A stretch of DNA of 64,000 bases from Aliidiomarina minuta (GCF_003987145.1 NZ_PIPL01000001.1:1302001-1366000); one strand, 5' to 3'. Positions 39,677-49,594 are shown, numbered from the stretch's first letter. The notes: generated by a model not told the origin, from the letters alone. Numbers and translations: made by a program.

Positions 39677-41446
39677 TTAGCCTTTCTCTTTCAGTGCCTT
39701 CACGGCTATGCCCAGCTCATCAAGCGCCTGAGTATTGGCGTAGCCCGGAGCATCGGTCAGCACACAGGCTGCCGTGGTAGTTTTCGGGAAGGCAATCACA
39801 TCACGAATGGACTGCGCACCCACCATCAACATGACCAGGCGATCCAGACCAAAAGCCAGGCCAGCATGCGGTGGTGTGCCATATTTCAAAGCTTCCAGCA
39901 GGAAACCAAATTTCTCGTTGGCTTCTTCATCACTGATGCCCAGAATACGGAACACTGCAGACTGCAGGGCACTGTCATGAATACGCACCGAACCACCGCC
40001 GACTTCACAGCCATTAAGCACCATGTCATAGGCATTAGATATCGCCGCTTCCGGATTGGCTTCCAGCTCGTCGGCTGTAACACCTACCGGCGCAGTGAAC
40101 GGATGATGCAGGGCAAATAAGCCTTCATCGGTAGCTTCAAACATTGGGAAATCAACCACCCACAATGGACGCCAGCCGTTTTCGTTCAGTTCAAGATCTT
40201 CACCCAGCTTAAGGCGCAGCGCACCCAAGGCTTCAGTCACTACAATGGCGGAGTCCGCACCAAAGAAAAGAATATCGCCGTCTTCTGCAGCTACCCGCTC
40301 TAATAAAGGAGTCAGTGCCTCGTCTGGTAAGAACTTCAGAATAGGTGACTGCAGGCCATCACGGCCCTGGGCTATATCGTTCACTTTCAGCCAGGCCAGA
40401 CCTTTTGCACCATAAATTTCGACGAACTTGGCGTAGTCGTCAATATTTTTACGGCTCAGTTTAGCAGCACCGCCGGGGACTTTAATCGCCGCTACGCGAC
40501 CTTTGGCATCATTAGCAGGGCCGGCAAAAACTTTAAATTCAACGTCTTTTAAAATATCAGCCACATCGACCAGTTCCAGCGGATTACGTAAATCCGGTTT
40601 GTCGCTACCATAACGGCTCATGGCTTCACTGTATGGCATACTGGGGAAATCGCCCAGATCCACATTCAGCAGCTCCTGAAACAGCTCACGGACCAGTTTT
40701 TCAGTAACTTCGCGCACCTGTTCGGCGCTCATAAATGAGGTTTCAATATCAATCTGGGTAAATTCTGGCTGGCGATCAGCGCGCAAGTCTTCATCACGAA
40801 AACACTTCACGATCTGATAATAACGGTCAAAACCTGACATCATCAGCAATTGCTTAAACAACTGCGGTGACTGGGGCAGTGCGAAGAACTTACCCTTGTG
40901 GGTACGGCTGGGCACCAGGTAGTCACGAGCTCCCTCAGGAGTGGCCCGGGTGAGCATCGGAGTTTCAATATCAAGAAAGTCCTGACCATCCAGGAAACGA
41001 CGCACAAAGCTGGTGACTTTGGCACGAAAACGAATTTTGTCATTCATGACTGGGCGACGCAGGTCCAGGTAACGAAAACGCAGCCGTTGTTCTTCGCTGA
41101 CTTCACTATTGAAATCAATAGGCAGGGCATTGGAGCGGTTCAGAATAGTCAACTGCTGCGCCAGCACTTCGATTTTTCCGGTCTTCATATCGCTGTTGAT
41201 CTGACCCTCGGGTCTGGCCAGCACCTTGCCTTCGATCTGAATGCAGAATTCCTGACGCAGGCTGTCGGCTTTATCAATAGCCGCACTCTGTTCAGGGTCA
41301 AATACGACCTGCACTATGCCGTCACGATCGCGCATATCAATGAAAATCACCCCGCCTAAGTCGCGGCGACGGTTGACCCAGCCCGCTAAGGTTACAGTTT
41401 CTCCGACCAGGGTTTCATTGACTTGTCCACAATAATGACTGCGCAT
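39677..41446 (-). CDS. aspS: Aspartate--tRNA ligase
   Basis: A 589-residue class II synthetase of the bacterial type with an N-terminal OB anticodon-binding domain (VTLAGWVNRRRDLGGVIFIDMRDR), motif 2 (FRDEDLRADRQPEFTQIDIETSF), a GAD insertion domain and motif 3 (GLAFGLDRLVMLMVGAQSIRDVIAFPKT). It charges tRNA-Asp. It is first in the aspS-yebC-ruvCAB block, 27 bp before yebC. Confidence 0.97.
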   Translation of the reverse strand: MRSHYCGQVNETLVGETVTLAGWVNRRRDLGGVIFIDMRDRDGIVQVVFDPEQSAAIDKADSLRQEFCIQIEGKVLARPEGQINSDMKTGKIEVLAQQLTILNRSNALPIDFNSEVSEEQRLRFRYLDLRRPVMNDKIRFRAKVTSFVRRFLDGQDFLDIETPMLTRATPEGARDYLVPSRTHKGKFFALPQSPQLFKQLLMMSGFDRYYQIVKCFRDEDLRADRQPEFTQIDIETSFMSAEQVREVTEKLVRELFQELLNVDLGDFPSMPYSEAMSRYGSDKPDLRNPLELVDVADILKDVEFKVFAGPANDAKGRVAAIKVPGGAAKLSRKNIDDYAKFVEIYGAKGLAWLKVNDIAQGRDGLQSPILKFLPDEALTPLLERVAAEDGDILFFGADSAIVVTEALGALRLKLGEDLELNENGWRPLWVVDFPMFEATDEGLFALHHPFTAPVGVTADELEANPEAAISNAYDMVLNGCEVGGGSVRIHDSALQSAVFRILGISDEEANEKFGFLLEALKYGTPPHAGLAFGLDRLVMLMVGAQSIRDVIAFPKTTTAACVLTDAPGYANTQALDELGIAVKALKEKG

Positions 41447-41562
41447 GCTCTCTAATTCCTGTTTGTTGTGCTTGCAAAGCCGCCCAAAACAAAGCAGGTG
41501 GAAAGCACCTGAGGCGACCAGTTAACGTAAGGCGCCATAGTATATCGGACTGACAGCTAATG

Positions 41563-44415
41563 TCATCTTTCCGGCGTCATCGAAGCGGCCAGCTGAACAT
41601 CATTTTTGCCTTCCCGTTTGACCTGATACATCGCCTTATCTGCCAGGCGCAATAAAACATCGGCCTGATCCGCGTCATCCGGATACATTGCGATGCCAAT
41701 GCTTACGGTCACTTCGGCGGTAACGCCATCCAGATCATAGGGTTCAGTCACTTCGGCGATCAGTTTTCCGGCCACGGCCAGGGCTTGTTCGACATCATCC
41801 AGCTCCGTCAGAACAACGACAAATTCATCACCACCAAAACGGCTGACAGTGTCGTTTTTACGCAGTGCTCCTTGCAGCCGCTGCGCGATTTCAACCAACA
41901 AGCGATCGCCCGCATCATGCCCCTCCCGGTCATTTACTTCTTTAAAGCCATCTAAATCAAGGAACATGACAGCAAACCTGAGTTTATGCCGATGATGCAA
42001 ATGCACCGCCTGCTGCAACCGATCTGTTAACAAACTACGATTGGGCAACTGCGTCAAATCATCATGTTTTGCCAGATATTTTATTTTCTCCTCGACCTCT
42101 TTGCGGCGCTCAATTTCACGTCGCAAACGGCTATTCCAGACAAGGAATACCAGAATGACAAAAAATACCGCAATACCAGCGCGAAGTGACCACTTACGTA
42201 CCTGCTCTGCACTAATTCCCTCATCAAACTGATAATCGAACCAACGCTCGTTAATAGCGGAGCGTTCAGCTTCGGTAATAGTCTCTATCGCCCTGTTAAG
42301 TACAGGAACCAATTGCGGCCAGTCTGAGCGCACTCCAAACGTCACCTGATCCCCAGGTTCGTCGCGTAGTAAAGATATCGCTATATTTCCGGTGCGCTGC
42401 TCGCGAATACGCTCGATCAAAAGCGGTAGACTATCAATATAACCATCAGCCGCCCCTTCCAGCACAACGGTCAGTCCCTCTTCCGGCGTATCTACCGCAA
42501 CCACATCAATATCTTCCACCTGCTTCAGTTGCGCCATCAGGCTATAACTGGCCACCATAGCAATACGATAACCACTTAATTCACTGAGTGAATCTACCGA
42601 CAAAGCCGCATTTTCACGGGAAGCTATAGCCCAGGGGGTTTCCCAATAAACATCACTAAAGTTGACATATTCACGGCGTTCTTCAGTATCACTTAAAAAA
42701 GGCAATACATCTATTTCGCGGTCACGTAATGCATCCAGGCAGCGTTGCCAGTCTCCACAAGGCTTCCAATCGATTAGCAACGGTGTTCGCTGTTCTATTA
42801 AACGCATAATGTCAGAGTCCAGACCCACTACACGCCCTTGTTCATCCTGCATAATAATCGGGGCGGAATCCGCTGGCAGGCCAACTCGTAAGGCACCTAG
42901 TCCTTCTAACCATTGCCGCTCGCCACTTTGCAGGACAACACGACGCGGCAGGTAAGGGTAATACTGCAGGTTTTCGTCGCCCACCCAACGCTCTTCAATA
43001 CGCACTTTCTGCTGCCAGGGAATCATCGCAAAACCATCTTCAATACGTTCCGCCAGCGCAGCATCTCCCATAGTCGCAACGTATACGGGCAGTGGCAGCT
43101 GAGGCGTAGCAAAAGTCCGCAAATTATCGATAACACTGCTGCTTTGCCGTTTCCGCGCAGTTATCAAAGCAGGACCTACAAACCCCTGAATCTGTCGTTC
43201 AAGAATCGCCTCTTCAACATCTTGCAAACTGTTAAAAGGAAGAATGCTTATTTGCGGTGCAAGCTGTTGTAAAATATCACGTTGACGCTGATGCGAGGCC
43301 ACCATGCCCAAGGTAACTGAATCTGCCAGTTCACTCAGTCTCTCTGCCGAAGTTTGTTCTGGATCTGCATATACCAGCAAAGGTGTATTGTAATATTCAA
43401 TGACAGAGGTTAATCCAAACTCATCCATGCCCATTTCAGTAGCTGCCAGCATAACGTCGGATTCTCCGTCCTTCACATTCAGGTAGCCTAAGCGGTTGTT
43501 CATGGGCACAAACTGAATTGGGATGTCTGTCACTTCAGACCAGGCTCGCCATAGATCGATCAGAAGCCCCTCCGGCTCCCCTTCGTTGTTAGTCGCCGAC
43601 AAGGGCCAGGCATCATCAGGGGCGCTCAGTCGAAGCACAGAGTCATCTTTCAGATCCCGAGCGACCATACCTTTTTTAAGAGCCTCAGTTTCCATCAACG
43701 GCAGGCGGCTCAATCTGTCCAATAAATCTTCGCGCGCCGGCTGCAAAGCTACTGTAATACGGTTCTCGCCAGCTTCTACGCGTCGATAAATAGGGTATTG
43801 CCGCATAAGTTGGGAGACATTCGCAAAGCGAGGGTCGAGATATTCATTAAACAAAAAAACCCGGATCTGGTTGTTCAACGCCGCGTCAAAAAGCGCATGC
43901 ACATTGTCATAAGTACGCAGGCGAAGATTCGGATAGTGTAGTTCCAGCCAGCGCTGGTCAGGAGAGTCAGCAACCACACCGATAACCCAGGCAGTCGCTT
44001 GATCTGGCGTGGGAAATAAAGGCACACTTTGATGCAGCCACAGATAATACTTATATTCGGCAAGAGTCGGCCCGGTGGCTAATGAGTTGGTCAGCCCGGC
44101 AGTCACACCGCCGTAAACATCCGCTTCACCTTGCGCTACCAGCGCTAACGCCTGCTCATGAGACTGAAATATGAACTCGACATCAATATCTTCCGCTTCG
44201 CCAAAGGCGCGCCAGAGATCCACCAGAAAACCATTGGCTTCATGCTCTATACTACCGGCATAGGCTAGCGGTGGCTGCTGATCATTCAACACCACTTTTA
44301 ATACCGCCGCATCCGTGGCTTCAGATATAGCATGCCGGTCACTGTTTGCCTGTACTGCCAGACTCATCACCAGCAAAGTACAAAGCAGCAATCCGGGCAA
44401 CAGTTTTTGCATCAT
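41563..44415 (-). CDS. Membrane diguanylate cyclase with three periplasmic solute-binding domains
   Basis: A 950-residue sensor. A signal peptide (LLPGLLLCTLLVMSLAVQA) is followed by three successive SBP_bac_3-like domains: about 35-255, 265-485 (ATNNEGEPEGLLIDLWRAWSE) and 500-735 (LRVGLPADSAPIIMQDEQGR). One membrane helix (about 746-761, GIAVFFVILVFLVW) leads to a cytoplasmic GGDEF domain. The active motif GGDEF is at 861-865, with an inhibitory RxxD site (RKND, 852-855) five residues ahead, so c-di-GMP synthesis with product feedback is expected. Ligands may be amino acids or similar small molecules. It is divergent from cmoA. Confidence 0.88.
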   Translation of the reverse strand: MMQKLLPGLLLCTLLVMSLAVQANSDRHAISEATDAAVLKVVLNDQQPPLAYAGSIEHEANGFLVDLWRAFGEAEDIDVEFIFQSHEQALALVAQGEADVYGGVTAGLTNSLATGPTLAEYKYYLWLHQSVPLFPTPDQATAWVIGVVADSPDQRWLELHYPNLRLRTYDNVHALFDAALNNQIRVFLFNEYLDPRFANVSQLMRQYPIYRRVEAGENRITVALQPAREDLLDRLSRLPLMETEALKKGMVARDLKDDSVLRLSAPDDAWPLSATNNEGEPEGLLIDLWRAWSEVTDIPIQFVPMNNRLGYLNVKDGESDVMLAATEMGMDEFGLTSVIEYYNTPLLVYADPEQTSAERLSELADSVTLGMVASHQRQRDILQQLAPQISILPFNSLQDVEEAILERQIQGFVGPALITARKRQSSSVIDNLRTFATPQLPLPVYVATMGDAALAERIEDGFAMIPWQQKVRIEERWVGDENLQYYPYLPRRVVLQSGERQWLEGLGALRVGLPADSAPIIMQDEQGRVVGLDSDIMRLIEQRTPLLIDWKPCGDWQRCLDALRDREIDVLPFLSDTEERREYVNFSDVYWETPWAIASRENAALSVDSLSELSGYRIAMVASYSLMAQLKQVEDIDVVAVDTPEEGLTVVLEGAADGYIDSLPLLIERIREQRTGNIAISLLRDEPGDQVTFGVRSDWPQLVPVLNRAIETITEAERSAINERWFDYQFDEGISAEQVRKWSLRAGIAVFFVILVFLVWNSRLRREIERRKEVEEKIKYLAKHDDLTQLPNRSLLTDRLQQAVHLHHRHKLRFAVMFLDLDGFKEVNDREGHDAGDRLLVEIAQRLQGALRKNDTVSRFGGDEFVVVLTELDDVEQALAVAGKLIAEVTEPYDLDGVTAEVTVSIGIAMYPDDADQADVLLRLADKAMYQVKREGKNDVQLAASMTPER

Positions 44416-44494
44416 TAAAACTCAACTGGTTGCGCTGCGAGGCTTCGGTTACAATTCTACTATGAATCCAGTACCTAAGCGATGTTGAATTAAA

Positions 44495-45226
44495 ATGACT
44501 GTGCCGCGCGACGCAATTTACGCTCAGCCTTATTCTGAATTGGGTGACTTTGCCTTTGATGAGAAAGTAGCTGAAGTTTTTCCGGATATGATCAACAGAT
44601 CAGTACCAGGCTATGCAACCATGGTACATACTATTGGTCGCCTGGCCGGTCGCTTCGCTCAGCCAGACAGCGTTTTATATGACTTAGGTTGCTCGCTGGG
44701 TGCTTCGACTCTGGCACTGAAACAAAATAATAAAGCACCGGGTTGCAGCATTATCGGCATCGACAGTTCAGCAGCCATGGTCGAGCGCTGCCAGGCCCAT
44801 GTTGATGCTTTTCGTGGCGATACGCCGGTGCATATTGAACAGGGCGATATTTTGCAAACCAAGTACAAGCCCTGCTCCGTCGTTATACTTAACTTCACGC
44901 TGCAATTTATTGCGCCGGAAAAACGTCAGCAACTGTTGCAACAAATTAGCGACGCCATGCTGCCTGGCGGACTGTTGGTGTTGTCTGAGAAAGTACGTGA
45001 ACCTGAAACTGTATGTGACCAGGTGCTGGTTGACTTACATCATGATTTTAAACGCGATAATGGTTATAGTGAGCTGGAAATCAGTCAGAAAAGAGCGGCG
45101 CTGGAAAACGTTATGCGGCTGGATACCCTACAGCAACATCAGCAACGCTTGCAGGAAACCGGTTTCAGCCAGGTACAGAACTGGTACCGCTGTTTTAATT
45201 TCACCTCCACATTCGCCATTAAATAA
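44495..45226 (+). CDS. cmoA: Carboxy-S-adenosyl-L-methionine synthase CmoA
   Basis: A 243-residue Rossmann methyltransferase-fold enzyme that turns SAM and prephenate into carboxy-SAM. Visible blocks: FDEKVAEVFPDMINRSVPGY, LYDLGCSLGASTLAL (SAM site), GIDSSAAMVERC and LNFTLQFIAPEKRQ. The product is used by CmoB to modify U34 of certain tRNAs. cmoB follows after 14 bp, so the pair forms a two-gene operon. Confidence 0.95.
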   Translation: MTVPRDAIYAQPYSELGDFAFDEKVAEVFPDMINRSVPGYATMVHTIGRLAGRFAQPDSVLYDLGCSLGASTLALKQNNKAPGCSIIGIDSSAAMVERCQAHVDAFRGDTPVHIEQGDILQTKYKPCSVVILNFTLQFIAPEKRQQLLQQISDAMLPGGLLVLSEKVREPETVCDQVLVDLHHDFKRDNGYSELEISQKRAALENVMRLDTLQQHQQRLQETGFSQVQNWYRCFNFTSTFAIK

Positions 45227-45240
45227 ATACTGAGGCTATT

Positions 45241-46218
45241 GTGATCGATTACCACCCTTTTCTTGCTCGCCTGGCCCTTAGTCCTGCACGTCACTGGCTG
45301 CGTAGTTTGCCCGCGGATCTGCACCAGTGGCAACAAAGTAACCTGCATGGTGACTTCGCAGATTGGATGAAAGTACTGAAATTATTACCCGATGTTAAAA
45401 GCACAGCCTGTGATATCGAAAATAAGGTTCAGTTTGGTCAGGCTAGTGACATCGACAGCGGGCAAAAAGCTCGCCTCGAAGCTCTGCTCAAAAAATTCAA
45501 ACCCTGGCGCAAAGGCCCGTTTGAGCTTTTTGGCACCCACATTGATACCGAATGGCGCTCCGACTGGAAATGGCAACGGGTATTACCTCACCTGGATGAC
45601 CTGAGCGGCCGTCAGGTGTTGGATATTGGCTGTGGTAGCGGTTACCACCTGTGGCGTATGAAAGGTGCCGGCGCCGATCTGGTGGTTGGCATTGACCCCA
45701 GCCAGCTTTTTGTTGTGCAATTCAAAGCGCTGCAGAAATACGCTCCACCCGATATTGCAAAAGATGTTGAACTACTTCCGATTGGCGTAGATCAGCTACC
45801 TGAACTAGGCTGTTTTGACACGGTGTTCAGTATGGGTGTACTTTATCACCGTCGCTCCCCAATAGATTTCCTGCATCAGTGCCGCGCTCAGTTACGATCT
45901 GGCGGGCAACTGGTACTTGAAACCCTGGTCGTGGACGGCGACGAACAACAAGTGCTGATGCCTGAAGGCCGTTACGCGCAAATGCGTAACGTCTGGTATT
46001 TACCCAGTATTCCCGCTCTGTCATTATGGATGCGGCGCTGCGGCTTTATTGATATAAAAATAGTAGATATAAATGCTACTACCACCGCAGAACAAAGAAC
46101 AACAGAATGGATGGAGAATAAATCTTTAGAGGATTTTCTTGATCCAAATGATAACAATAAGACTATTGAAGGGTACCAGGCACCAAAACGTGCCGTACTT
46201 ACCGCTCGACGACCTTAA
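45241..46218 (+). CDS. cmoB: tRNA U34 carboxymethyltransferase CmoB
   Basis: A 325-residue enzyme that transfers the carboxymethyl group from carboxy-SAM to 5-hydroxyuridine at tRNA position 34, giving cmo5U for wobble decoding. Family blocks: KWQRVLPHLDDLSGRQVLDIGCGSGYHLWRM, VGIDPSQLFVVQF and DTVFSMGVLYHRRSPIDFL. It starts with GTG at 45241 behind GAGG. It pairs with cmoA upstream; a LysR gene follows after 65 bp. Confidence 0.95.
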   Translation: MIDYHPFLARLALSPARHWLRSLPADLHQWQQSNLHGDFADWMKVLKLLPDVKSTACDIENKVQFGQASDIDSGQKARLEALLKKFKPWRKGPFELFGTHIDTEWRSDWKWQRVLPHLDDLSGRQVLDIGCGSGYHLWRMKGAGADLVVGIDPSQLFVVQFKALQKYAPPDIAKDVELLPIGVDQLPELGCFDTVFSMGVLYHRRSPIDFLHQCRAQLRSGGQLVLETLVVDGDEQQVLMPEGRYAQMRNVWYLPSIPALSLWMRRCGFIDIKIVDINATTTAEQRTTEWMENKSLEDFLDPNDNNKTIEGYQAPKRAVLTARRP

Positions 46219-46283
46219 CTGATGATCTGGTATCAGTGTTCTTATGGACGTTCGATATATTTCCAAAGTGAAGGATATCAATT

Positions 46284-47264
46284 GTGAGCATTTACAGACC
46301 GAAAACCACGGTAGAACAGTGGCGCATACTACAGGCCGTTGTCGATCACGGCGGTTACGCTCATGCAGCAGACAAATTAAGTAAAAGTCAGTCATCACTT
46401 AACCATGCCGTTGCTAAACTGCAACAGGTTCTGGGTGTGCAGCTGCTTGAGGTACGCGGGCGTAAGGCTTATTTGACGGATATTGGCGAAGTCATGCTGC
46501 GCCGGTCACGGCAACTGACGCAGACAATAACTGAGTTGGAACAACTGGCAGACAATCTTCATTTTGGTTGGGAACCAGAAGTCCGGCTGGCTATTGAAAT
46601 GGCTTGTGACCGCGCTCCGCTGATGCCTGTGTTGCAGAAATTCAATGATGAAAGCCGCGGTAGTCGTCTCATCATTGATGACACTGTCCTTACCGGCACG
46701 CTGGAACAGATTCTGGAACAAACTGCAGATGTGGTAATTTCCCACCACCTGCCAAAAGGTATTTTAGGCGAACCTTTCAGCGAATTCAGAATGGAGCTGG
46801 TTTGCAAACCAGACCACCCTCTTGCCCAAATGGAACAACCCATAAAACAAGGTGACCTCATGCATCACCTGCAAGTTGTCATTCGCGATACCGCGACTAA
46901 ACCCTCAGAAACTTCGGGTTGGCTAAAGGCAGAGCAACGCTGGACCGTGAGTCATTTTGATGAGGCCCTGAGACTGATAAAGAGTGGTCTGGGTTTCTGC
47001 TGGTTACCGACCTACTTAACCGATCAAGCGGTAGCGAAAGGCGAGTTAACCCGCCTGCAACTCGATGGCAGTTCTCACCGCAGTGGTTTGCTTTACCTGG
47101 TATTACCTAAAGGCGAAAAAACAGGACCCTGTGCCCGCTTGCTGGCCGATAAGTTACTTCAGCATCGCTCAGTAGAAAGCATAGATCAGGCTGCAGCCAA
47201 TGATCAGCCTGCAGCCAATGATAAAGCATCACCGAACAGTAAAACCGCGCATAGCATTGCCTGA
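46284..47264 (+). CDS. LysR family transcriptional regulator
   Basis: A 326-residue regulator with an N-terminal winged helix (WRILQAVVDHGGYAHAADKLSKSQSSLNHAVAKLQQ) and a periplasmic-binding-like effector domain (about 95-295). Starts with GTG behind AAGGA. The C-terminal 25 residues are low complexity, made by two exact 18-bp direct repeats at 47184-47201 and 47202-47219. Its target and effector are unknown; neighbours cmoB and galU do not suggest one. Confidence 0.88.
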   Translation: MSIYRPKTTVEQWRILQAVVDHGGYAHAADKLSKSQSSLNHAVAKLQQVLGVQLLEVRGRKAYLTDIGEVMLRRSRQLTQTITELEQLADNLHFGWEPEVRLAIEMACDRAPLMPVLQKFNDESRGSRLIIDDTVLTGTLEQILEQTADVVISHHLPKGILGEPFSEFRMELVCKPDHPLAQMEQPIKQGDLMHHLQVVIRDTATKPSETSGWLKAEQRWTVSHFDEALRLIKSGLGFCWLPTYLTDQAVAKGELTRLQLDGSSHRSGLLYLVLPKGEKTGPCARLLADKLLQHRSVESIDQAAANDQPAANDKASPNSKTAHSIA

Positions 47265-47283
47265 GTCCATGATATAAGGCAAA

Positions 47284-47306
47284 AGCCTGGCTATTTGAGC
47301 CAGGCT
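47284..47306 (-). terminator. Hairpin overlapping the galU stop codon
   Basis: A perfect 9-bp stem, AGCCTGGCT (47284-47292) and AGCCAGGCT (47298-47306), with a 5-base loop. The galU stop codon lies in it. T runs on both sides are short (TTT on the minus strand), so termination is probable but may be weak. Confidence 0.6.
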
Positions 47307-48169
47307 CTTACCTCGCTTCCCAATTCCGGATGCCGCTTGGCATATTCAATAAAAGCTTTGACATAACCGAGCTTGTTACCGCAGTCGTGGCTTTTACCTT
47401 TCATATAATAAGCATTCACCTGTTGTTGTTCGAGTAACATTGCCATGGCGTCGGTCAGTTGTATCTCGTCGCCAGCCCCTACTGGGGTGACTTTCAGCAG
47501 TGGCCATAACTCGCGCGTGAAAACATAACGCCCGACTACGGCTAAATCCGATGGAGCACTGTCAACCGATGGTTTTTCCACCAACTGACTGATAGGCGCT
47601 TGTTCGCCAGCAGCCAGTTTGGCACCACCTATATCGGCGATACCATAGTTGCTTACCATTTCATGCGGAACTTTCTCAACCATGACCTGGCTCACCTGGT
47701 TCTCGCTGAAACTACGTACCATCTCAGCCAGGTTGTCTTTAGTTAGATCAGCAGTCTCCTCATCCAGTAAGACGTCAGGCAAAACCACCGCAAACGGCTC
47801 GTCGCCGACCAAAGGTCGTGCGGTTAGAATCGCGTGGCCTAAGCCTTTAGCTACGCCCTGACGTACATGCATAATAGTCACCCCAGGCGGGCAAATAGAC
47901 TGCACTTCATCAAGTATCTGGCGTTTAACCCGTTTCTCCAGCGTGGCTTCCAATTCAAAACTGGTATCAAAATGGTTCTCAATTGAATTTTTACTGGAAT
48001 GAGTGACCAGTATAATTTCCGTCAAACCGGCAGCGGCGCATTCATTAACGATATACTGAATCAAAGGTTTATCTACTAACGGCAACATTTCTTTCGGTAT
48101 TGCTTTAGTAGCGGGTAGCATACGGGTACCAAGACCCGCGACAGGGATTATGACTTTACTAACGGCCAT
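47291..48169 (-). CDS. galU: UTP--glucose-1-phosphate uridylyltransferase
   Basis: A 292-residue nucleotidyltransferase that makes UDP-glucose for envelope glycans and osmolytes. The N-terminal nucleotide motif is VIIPVAGLGTRMLPATKAIPKEMLP; also VVLPDVLLDE and SNYGIADIGG and KGKSHDCGNKLGYVKAF. galU next to rssB is the E. coli order; here a small convergent gene lies between them. Confidence 0.95.
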   Translation of the reverse strand: MAVSKVIIPVAGLGTRMLPATKAIPKEMLPLVDKPLIQYIVNECAAAGLTEIILVTHSSKNSIENHFDTSFELEATLEKRVKRQILDEVQSICPPGVTIMHVRQGVAKGLGHAILTARPLVGDEPFAVVLPDVLLDEETADLTKDNLAEMVRSFSENQVSQVMVEKVPHEMVSNYGIADIGGAKLAAGEQAPISQLVEKPSVDSAPSDLAVVGRYVFTRELWPLLKVTPVGAGDEIQLTDAMAMLLEQQQVNAYYMKGKSHDCGNKLGYVKAFIEYAKRHPELGSEVRAWLK

Positions 48170-48291
48170 CTTTTGCTTCCTTGTTGTTCGACTTAAACTT
48201 CAGATTCTTACTTCTAATTGGCCCAAGTTTACCACCAGCAGAAGCTAAAATGATATGATCGGCCTGTGATTTACGTACCCACAGGAAGTTT

Positions 48292-48624
48292 ATGAAAATT
48301 TACTGGAGCGCCCGTCGTATCCCTGAGCTGAAAGCATTTAAAGCCACTGACCGGGCCTTGATCATCCAACTTGCTGCACGTTCAATGCCGCTGCCACGTC
48401 GTTTCCTGACCAAGACATTGCAACTCGTTGTACTAATAGCTCTGTTCTGGCAACTGATCAGCGTAGAGAGCTGGTTATGGCGTATTCTGGCATTACTGGC
48501 CGCTGGTTTGTTCTATCCGTTACTGTTGCACCCGCTAACACTTAACCTGAGCCGCCCTTACCTGCCCCAGGCAGCCCGGGATTATCGCGCTATGCAAGAG
48601 GAGAAGCAGGATTCCGCCGACTGA
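48292..48624 (+). CDS. Small inner-membrane protein, DUF6170-like
   Basis: A 110-residue protein, MKIYWSARRIPELKAF, a basic amphipathic stretch, then two membrane helices (LQLVVLIALFWQLIS and LWRILALLAAGLFYPLLLHP) and a short tail. It resembles small gammaproteobacterial proteins annotated DUF6170; the match is from memory of sequence style. No function is known. An AGGAAG ribosome site precedes the ATG. It is divergent from galU, and its 3' end overlaps the rssB 3' end by 35 bp, tail to tail. Confidence 0.65.
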   Translation: MKIYWSARRIPELKAFKATDRALIIQLAARSMPLPRRFLTKTLQLVVLIALFWQLISVESWLWRILALLAAGLFYPLLLHPLTLNLSRPYLPQAARDYRAMQEEKQDSAD

Positions 48625-49594
48625 TATTGAGCCAGGCCAGGTCATCACCAATGCGCAGGCTCTCCTGTGCAGTGAGCTTGCCCTGATGAAAACTATAACT
48701 TGCATGCGACCATATACCCACAGCTAAGTCCGGCTTACTTTCGACGCTTAGCTTCAAGCTATCCCCCGCGTGTCCCCAGTGAATAGCGCCACTATCACCA
48801 TCTATCCATACAACAATCAGATCAAATGCGGTTTTTATTTTAGAGTGGCAAAGTTCTGCATTGAGATGCTCAAGAACTTTATGTGGGTATTTCAGCAGGT
48901 CTTCATCGCCGCCTGCAGACAGGCGTAGCAAAGGGTTAAATAAGGTTTTTAAGACTAATAAGGAGATCAGAGTCTGGCCAGCTACTGCCTGGGCACTTGC
49001 GATCACAGCCATCGCCTGGTTACCTGGCAGCTTATAATAGTCCAGCCAATAATTCTCATGGCTTAGCTCAGATAAATGATGCGATATAACAAACGAGCCA
49101 ACCGCTAAATCACCTTGGGGTATCAGGTCTTTAGTTAAACGTTGAGTCACGGCCTGATTGTCGAATAATACGTCGATATGGTCATCCAGCTCCCAACGCT
49201 CGCGTTCCCAGCTATCTTCCAGGCTCGAGCGGGTCAGACAGTTCTGGATGGCGAGATCAATGGTTTCGAGCTGCCCTACTGGTTTGACTAGATAATCCCA
49301 GGCACCCAGACGCACTGCTTCGCGAATATCAGACATTCGTTCAGAACCGGAAATTACTATAACAGGTACCTGACTGCAGTCTTCTACCAGCTTTTGCAGA
49401 ATCTGCAGACCTGACATCTGCGGCAAATTTAAATCGCACAACACAATATCAGGATCGTCGTTTTGACAGGCTTCTAATCCACTTTCTCCATCCGCTGCCA
49501 AGGTCACTTTATAACCACGATTCTGCAAAAAACGGGTCATTAGATCGGCGAAAACATTATCATCTTCTATCAAAAGCACTCGCGTACTTTTCAT
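48590..49594 (-). CDS. rssB: RssB-like response regulator
   Basis: A 334-residue protein with an N-terminal receiver (acidic pocket E10-D11-D12, phospho-site Asp54 in VLCDLNLPQMSG, Lys in YLVKPVG) joined by a helix to a C-terminal PP2C-like domain (about 155-320: GDLAVGSFVISHHLSELS, WIDGDSGAIHWGHAGDSLKLSV). This layout and the length fit RssB, the adaptor that delivers sigma-S to ClpXP, and galU lies nearby as in E. coli. The PP2C domain appears to lack the metal acids expected of an active phosphatase, as in RssB. An active PP2C-type regulator remains a lesser possibility. Confidence 0.8.
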   Translation of the reverse strand: MKSTRVLLIEDDNVFADLMTRFLQNRGYKVTLAADGESGLEACQNDDPDIVLCDLNLPQMSGLQILQKLVEDCSQVPVIVISGSERMSDIREAVRLGAWDYLVKPVGQLETIDLAIQNCLTRSSLEDSWERERWELDDHIDVLFDNQAVTQRLTKDLIPQGDLAVGSFVISHHLSELSHENYWLDYYKLPGNQAMAVIASAQAVAGQTLISLLVLKTLFNPLLRLSAGGDEDLLKYPHKVLEHLNAELCHSKIKTAFDLIVVWIDGDSGAIHWGHAGDSLKLSVESKPDLAVGIWSHASYSFHQGKLTAQESLRIGDDLAWLNISRRNPASPLA

